Under the pieces are notes generated by a model. It did no database searches. It had not been told where the DNA came from and saw nothing but the letters and a program-made list of their open reading frames with translations. Below are positions 5,890-6,507 of a stretch of DNA of 6,507 nt, piece by piece. The position numbers and the translations under genes are program-made. The DNA comes from Beijerinckiaceae bacterium (GTDB taxonomy: Bacteria; Pseudomonadota; Alphaproteobacteria; Rhizobiales; Beijerinckiaceae): NCBI GenBank assembly GCA_947455285.1, contig CANGOK010000190.1:1-6507 (forward strand), read 5' to 3'. Numbering within the stretch: the stretch's first letter is position 1; each line of letters begins with the position of its first letter.

Positions 5890-6507
5890 TCAGATCTCGA
5901 TGAGGTCGAGATCGGCGCCCAGTTCCCTGCGGGCGATCTCGGCCACATGGCGGTGGTGGGTGAAGAGGACGCATTGCGCCTGCGACCCCACATCCGCGAG
6001 AACCCTCAAGCCATGGGCCGTGCGGGCGTCGTCGAAGCTGGTGAAGAGGTCATCGGCGATGAAGGGGGCGGGCTCGGCGCGGGCGGCGTAATCCTCGACA
6101 TAGGCGAGGCGCAGGGCGAGATAAAGCTGGTCTCGCGTGCCCTCGCTGAGACCTTCGATCGCCACTTCATCGCCATTGCTGCGCTGGCCATGCAGGACCT
6201 GCGCATCATCATCGCCGAAGGACTGGCCTATGCCTGAAAAGACGCCGCCGGTCAGCGCGGCGAAGAGCGCGCTGGCGCGCAGCATCAAGGGGTCCTGCCG
6301 CGTGGCGCGATGACGCTCCAGCGCATCGTCGAGCATGGCGCCCGCAAGACGCAGCACGAGCCAGGCGCGGCCGGCCTCCTGCATTTCCGCCTCGGCGTTG
6401 ACGCGCTGCTGGGTGGCGGCCTCTGAACCAAGCCCGCGCGTCCATTCCTCGATCTTGCGCTCGGCCTCCCTGAGTTCGGAATAGGCGACCTTGGCCTCCT
6501 CGTCGGA
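5890..6507 (-). CDS. SbcC/Rad50-like coiled-coil ATPase (YhaN type), C-terminal part, 5' end outside window
   Basis: The frame is open to the right edge, so only the last 205 residues are visible. The first 41 or so (DEEAKVAYSELREAERKIEE onward) are charged and helical, as at the end of a long coiled coil. After a helical stretch come the C-lobe motifs of the ABC-type ATPase head: the signature LSEGTRDQLYLALRLA (starting at visible residue 120), the Walker B-like PFIADDLFTSFDD (148-160) and the switch histidine in LFTHHRHV (about 184). This set, with the paired DD in Walker B and the FDD after it, fits YhaN/SbcC-like proteins, which usually act with an SbcD/YhaO-like nuclease in DNA end processing. 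The Walker A motif and any such partner gene would lie beyond the right edge. The methionine at 6384 is internal. The stop lies 70 bases before the dienelactone hydrolase start. The ATPase class is firm; the biological role is inferred from the family. Confidence 0.88.
   Translation of the reverse strand, partial: SDEEAKVAYSELREAERKIEEWTRGLGSEAATQQRVNAEAEMQEAGRAWLVLRLAGAMLDDALERHRATRQDPLMLRASALFAALTGGVFSGIGQSFGDDDAQVLHGQRSNGDEVAIEGLSEGTRDQLYLALRLAYVEDYAARAEPAPFIADDLFTSFDDARTAHGLRVLADVGSQAQCVLFTHHRHVAEIARRELGADLDLIEI

Noticed and set aside
5820..5993. N-terminal extension of the dienelactone hydrolase into the ATPase gene
   Set aside because: It would overlap the ATPase coding region and add 58 residues rich in Arg and Ser without family support. 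A strong ribosome binding site precedes 5819, and the proposed promoter lies inside the extension.
6209..6445. An open frame on the - strand inside the ATPase gene
   Set aside because: It is a shifted frame of the ATPase gene, rich in Arg, Ala and Gly. The ATPase frame carries the signature and Walker B motifs and stays open to the window edge.

Overview
The window is about two-thirds G+C and densely coded, and it looks like chromosomal DNA of an alphaproteobacterium, probably of the Hyphomicrobiales type. That assignment is an inference. It rests on the base composition, on the overall look of the proteins, and on a perfect CtrA-type TTAA-N7-TTAA box placed over the -35 region of a cell-wall gene. 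I see no rRNA, tRNA, CRISPR array, insertion sequence or phage gene.

Layout. On the + strand, positions 1-947 hold the C-terminal part of a class A FAD-dependent aromatic-ring hydroxylase (MhpA/phenol-hydroxylase-like) that begins before the window. After 16 bases comes a complete extradiol ring-cleavage dioxygenase of the VOC superfamily (964-1797). Hydroxylating an aromatic ring to a catechol-type diol and then cleaving it next to the diol is the classic meta-cleavage logic, so these two are probably the end of a catabolic operon.

On the - strand, reading right to left, are four genes: the C-terminal part of an SbcC/Rad50-like (YhaN-type) coiled-coil ATPase (5890 to the right edge), a dienelactone-hydrolase-family enzyme (5016-5819), an isochorismatase-family cysteine amidohydrolase (4311-4994) and a class A penicillin-binding protein (1798-4200). 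The dienelactone hydrolase gene has a good sigma70-like promoter (5848-5876) and is followed after 21 bases by the amidohydrolase gene, so these two look like a small operon. The penicillin-binding protein has its own upstream region with the CtrA-like box. Its stop codon abuts the dioxygenase stop codon with no base between them.

How the genes may work together. The hydroxylase and dioxygenase on one strand and the hydrolase and amidohydrolase on the other could all serve breakdown of an aromatic or N-heteroaromatic compound, but they are separated by the peptidoglycan synthase, which is unrelated housekeeping. The link between the two enzyme pairs is a hypothesis. The ATPase is most likely a DNA repair or chromosome-maintenance protein unrelated to catabolism.

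The most notable observations are the CtrA-type box over the penicillin-binding protein promoter and the replacement of the normally conserved active-site tyrosine by phenylalanine in an otherwise complete extradiol dioxygenase. I found no convincing evidence of a wholly new system.
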